Source: an uncultured Bacteroidota bacterium
GTDB taxonomy: Bacteria > Bacteroidota > Bacteroidia > Bacteroidales > VadinHA17
DNA: 6,846 nucleotides
Direction of reading: 5' to 3'
NCBI GenBank assembly: GCA_903865465.1
Contig: CAIPJU010000890.1
Span: 1 to 6,846 of the forward strand
Under the pieces are notes generated by a model that worked only from the letters and a program-made list of their open reading frames with translations, searched no databases and was not told the origin of the DNA. Numbering within the stretch: position 1 is the first letter of the stretch; each line of letters opens with the position of its first letter. Positions 6,509 through 6,846 of this stretch are shown here, one piece after another. The translations under genes were made by a program, and so were the position numbers.

Positions 6509-6549
6509 TTAACCGCAGAGTTCCCGGAGGAGAAGCGAAGAACCCAGAG
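6509..6549 (-). repeat. degenerate CTCTGCG-type intergenic tandem repeat
   Basis: Read on the - strand, four related units follow each other: CTCTGGGTT (6549-6541), CTTCGCTT (6540-6533), CTCCTCCGGGAA (6532-6521) and CTCTGCGGTTAA (6520-6509). From memory this closely follows the pattern of short CTYTGCG units ending in GCGGTTAA that recurs between genes in many Bacteroidota and other phyla. Its function is unknown to me. This copy is worn, as only the last unit keeps the intact CTCTGCGG core. It is not coding in any frame I would accept. Confidence 0.5.
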
Positions 6550-6596
6550 AAATAGTGCAGTTACTGGAATTTCTTATGATAGTTAAACTTTTAAAC

Positions 6597-6624
6597 AAAA
6601 AAAGGTGCGGCCTGACACCGCACC
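6597..6624 (-). terminator. rho-independent terminator of the TonB-domain gene
   Basis: On the - strand GGTGCGG (6624-6618) pairs with CCGCACC (6610-6604) across a 7-nt loop, and the stem is followed at once by seven T (6603-6597). A GC-rich 7-bp stem directly before a T-run is the classic intrinsic terminator. It lies 59 nt after the stop codon of the TonB-domain gene and points away from it, insulating the membrane protein and hydrolase genes from read-through. Confidence 0.8.
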
Positions 6625-6683
6625 CTACCCCTGGATAACAAATAATCTATTTATTAAACCGCTATATTACAATATATTATTAG

Positions 6684-6846
6684 CTACTTGGCAGGTTCCG
6701 TCACCGGAAGTGTAAATGTGACAGGTGCCATATAATAGACGTCAACCGGGGTGCCACCCTGCTTACCCGGGCTGAAGCCCTTTAATAAGCCGATCACTCT
6801 CAAGGCTTCGGCATCGAGGAAAGGATCAATACCCCTTAAGATTACC
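6684..6846 (-). CDS. C-terminal end of a TonB-family (TonB_C domain) protein, 5' end outside window
   Basis: Reading the - strand from the window edge gives 53 residues and a TAG stop (6686-6684), with no start codon because the gene begins outside. The sequence VILRGIDPFLDAEALRVI (1-18), then FSPGKQGGTPVDVYYMAP (24-41) and VTFTLPV (42-48), is the final part of a TonB C-terminal domain. The RGIDP-LDAEALRVI helix, the PGKQ-G-PV turn and the last beta strand are all present. In TonB this domain contacts the TonB box of outer-membrane receptors and passes on energy from the inner-membrane ExbB-ExbD motor. Bacteroidota also attach such domains to other proteins, for example BlaR1/M56-like sensors, so the full identity is open. 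A short tail (TEPAK) follows the domain. A strong terminator lies downstream. Confidence 0.85.
   Translation of the reverse strand, partial: VILRGIDPFLDAEALRVIGLLKGFSPGKQGGTPVDVYYMAPVTFTLPVTEPAK

Larger units (their letters stand above)
6369..6683. other. 315-nt non-coding gap with regulatory and repeat elements
   Basis: I find no credible gene here on either strand. From left to right it holds the promoter-like motif and palindrome of the 67-residue membrane protein, an AT-rich stretch (about 6414-6480), a degenerate CTCTGCG-type repeat (6509-6549) and the terminator of the TonB-domain gene (6597-6624). About 60 nt of AT-rich sequence separate that terminator from the TonB-domain stop codon. 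Each element is listed separately. Confidence 0.7.

Overview
The window looks like a chromosomal piece from a member of the Bacteroidota, probably the Bacteroidales or a related order. Several clues point this way. Start codons lack Shine-Dalgarno sequences. Two matches to the Bacteroidota -7 promoter motif TAnnTTTG are present. Signal peptides end in the phylum's usual SAQ or SGQ style, a TonB C-terminal domain is encoded, and the first gene belongs to a Tyr-rich repeat family that I recall only from this phylum. The DNA is moderately AT-rich, densely coding, and free of tRNA, rRNA, CRISPR, transposase or phage genes.

Left part, + strand (1-4974): the 3' end of a large TPR-like protein gene; a stand-alone GyrI-like domain protein; then a likely transcription unit of three genes. 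This unit holds a secreted DUF1349 (concanavalin A-like fold) protein, a secreted family 27 glycoside hydrolase, and a beta-class DNA methyltransferase that starts 8 nt after the hydrolase stop. A -7-like motif (1903-1910) precedes the unit. The first two genes of the unit suggest plant-type or algal polysaccharide or glycoprotein breakdown outside the cytoplasm. The methyltransferase has no visible functional link to them and no restriction partner in the window.

Right part, - strand (5003-6846): a secreted alpha/beta-hydrolase converges on the methyltransferase with only 28 nt between them. Upstream of it, and probably co-transcribed, is a 67-residue protein with two membrane segments. Its start region carries a perfect 21-nt palindrome overlapping a Bacteroidota-type promoter. 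A 315-nt non-coding gap follows, holding this palindrome, a degenerate CTCTGCG-type intergenic repeat and a good rho-independent terminator. The terminator belongs to the last gene, a protein ending in a TonB C-terminal domain and cut by the window edge.

I see no clear new multi-gene system. The points most worth a second look are four: the altered substrate pocket of the GH27 enzyme (Asp-Ile where alpha-galactosidases have Asp-Asp), its pairing with a separate secreted DUF1349 protein, the solitary methyltransferase behind it, and the palindrome-promoter arrangement in front of the small membrane protein.
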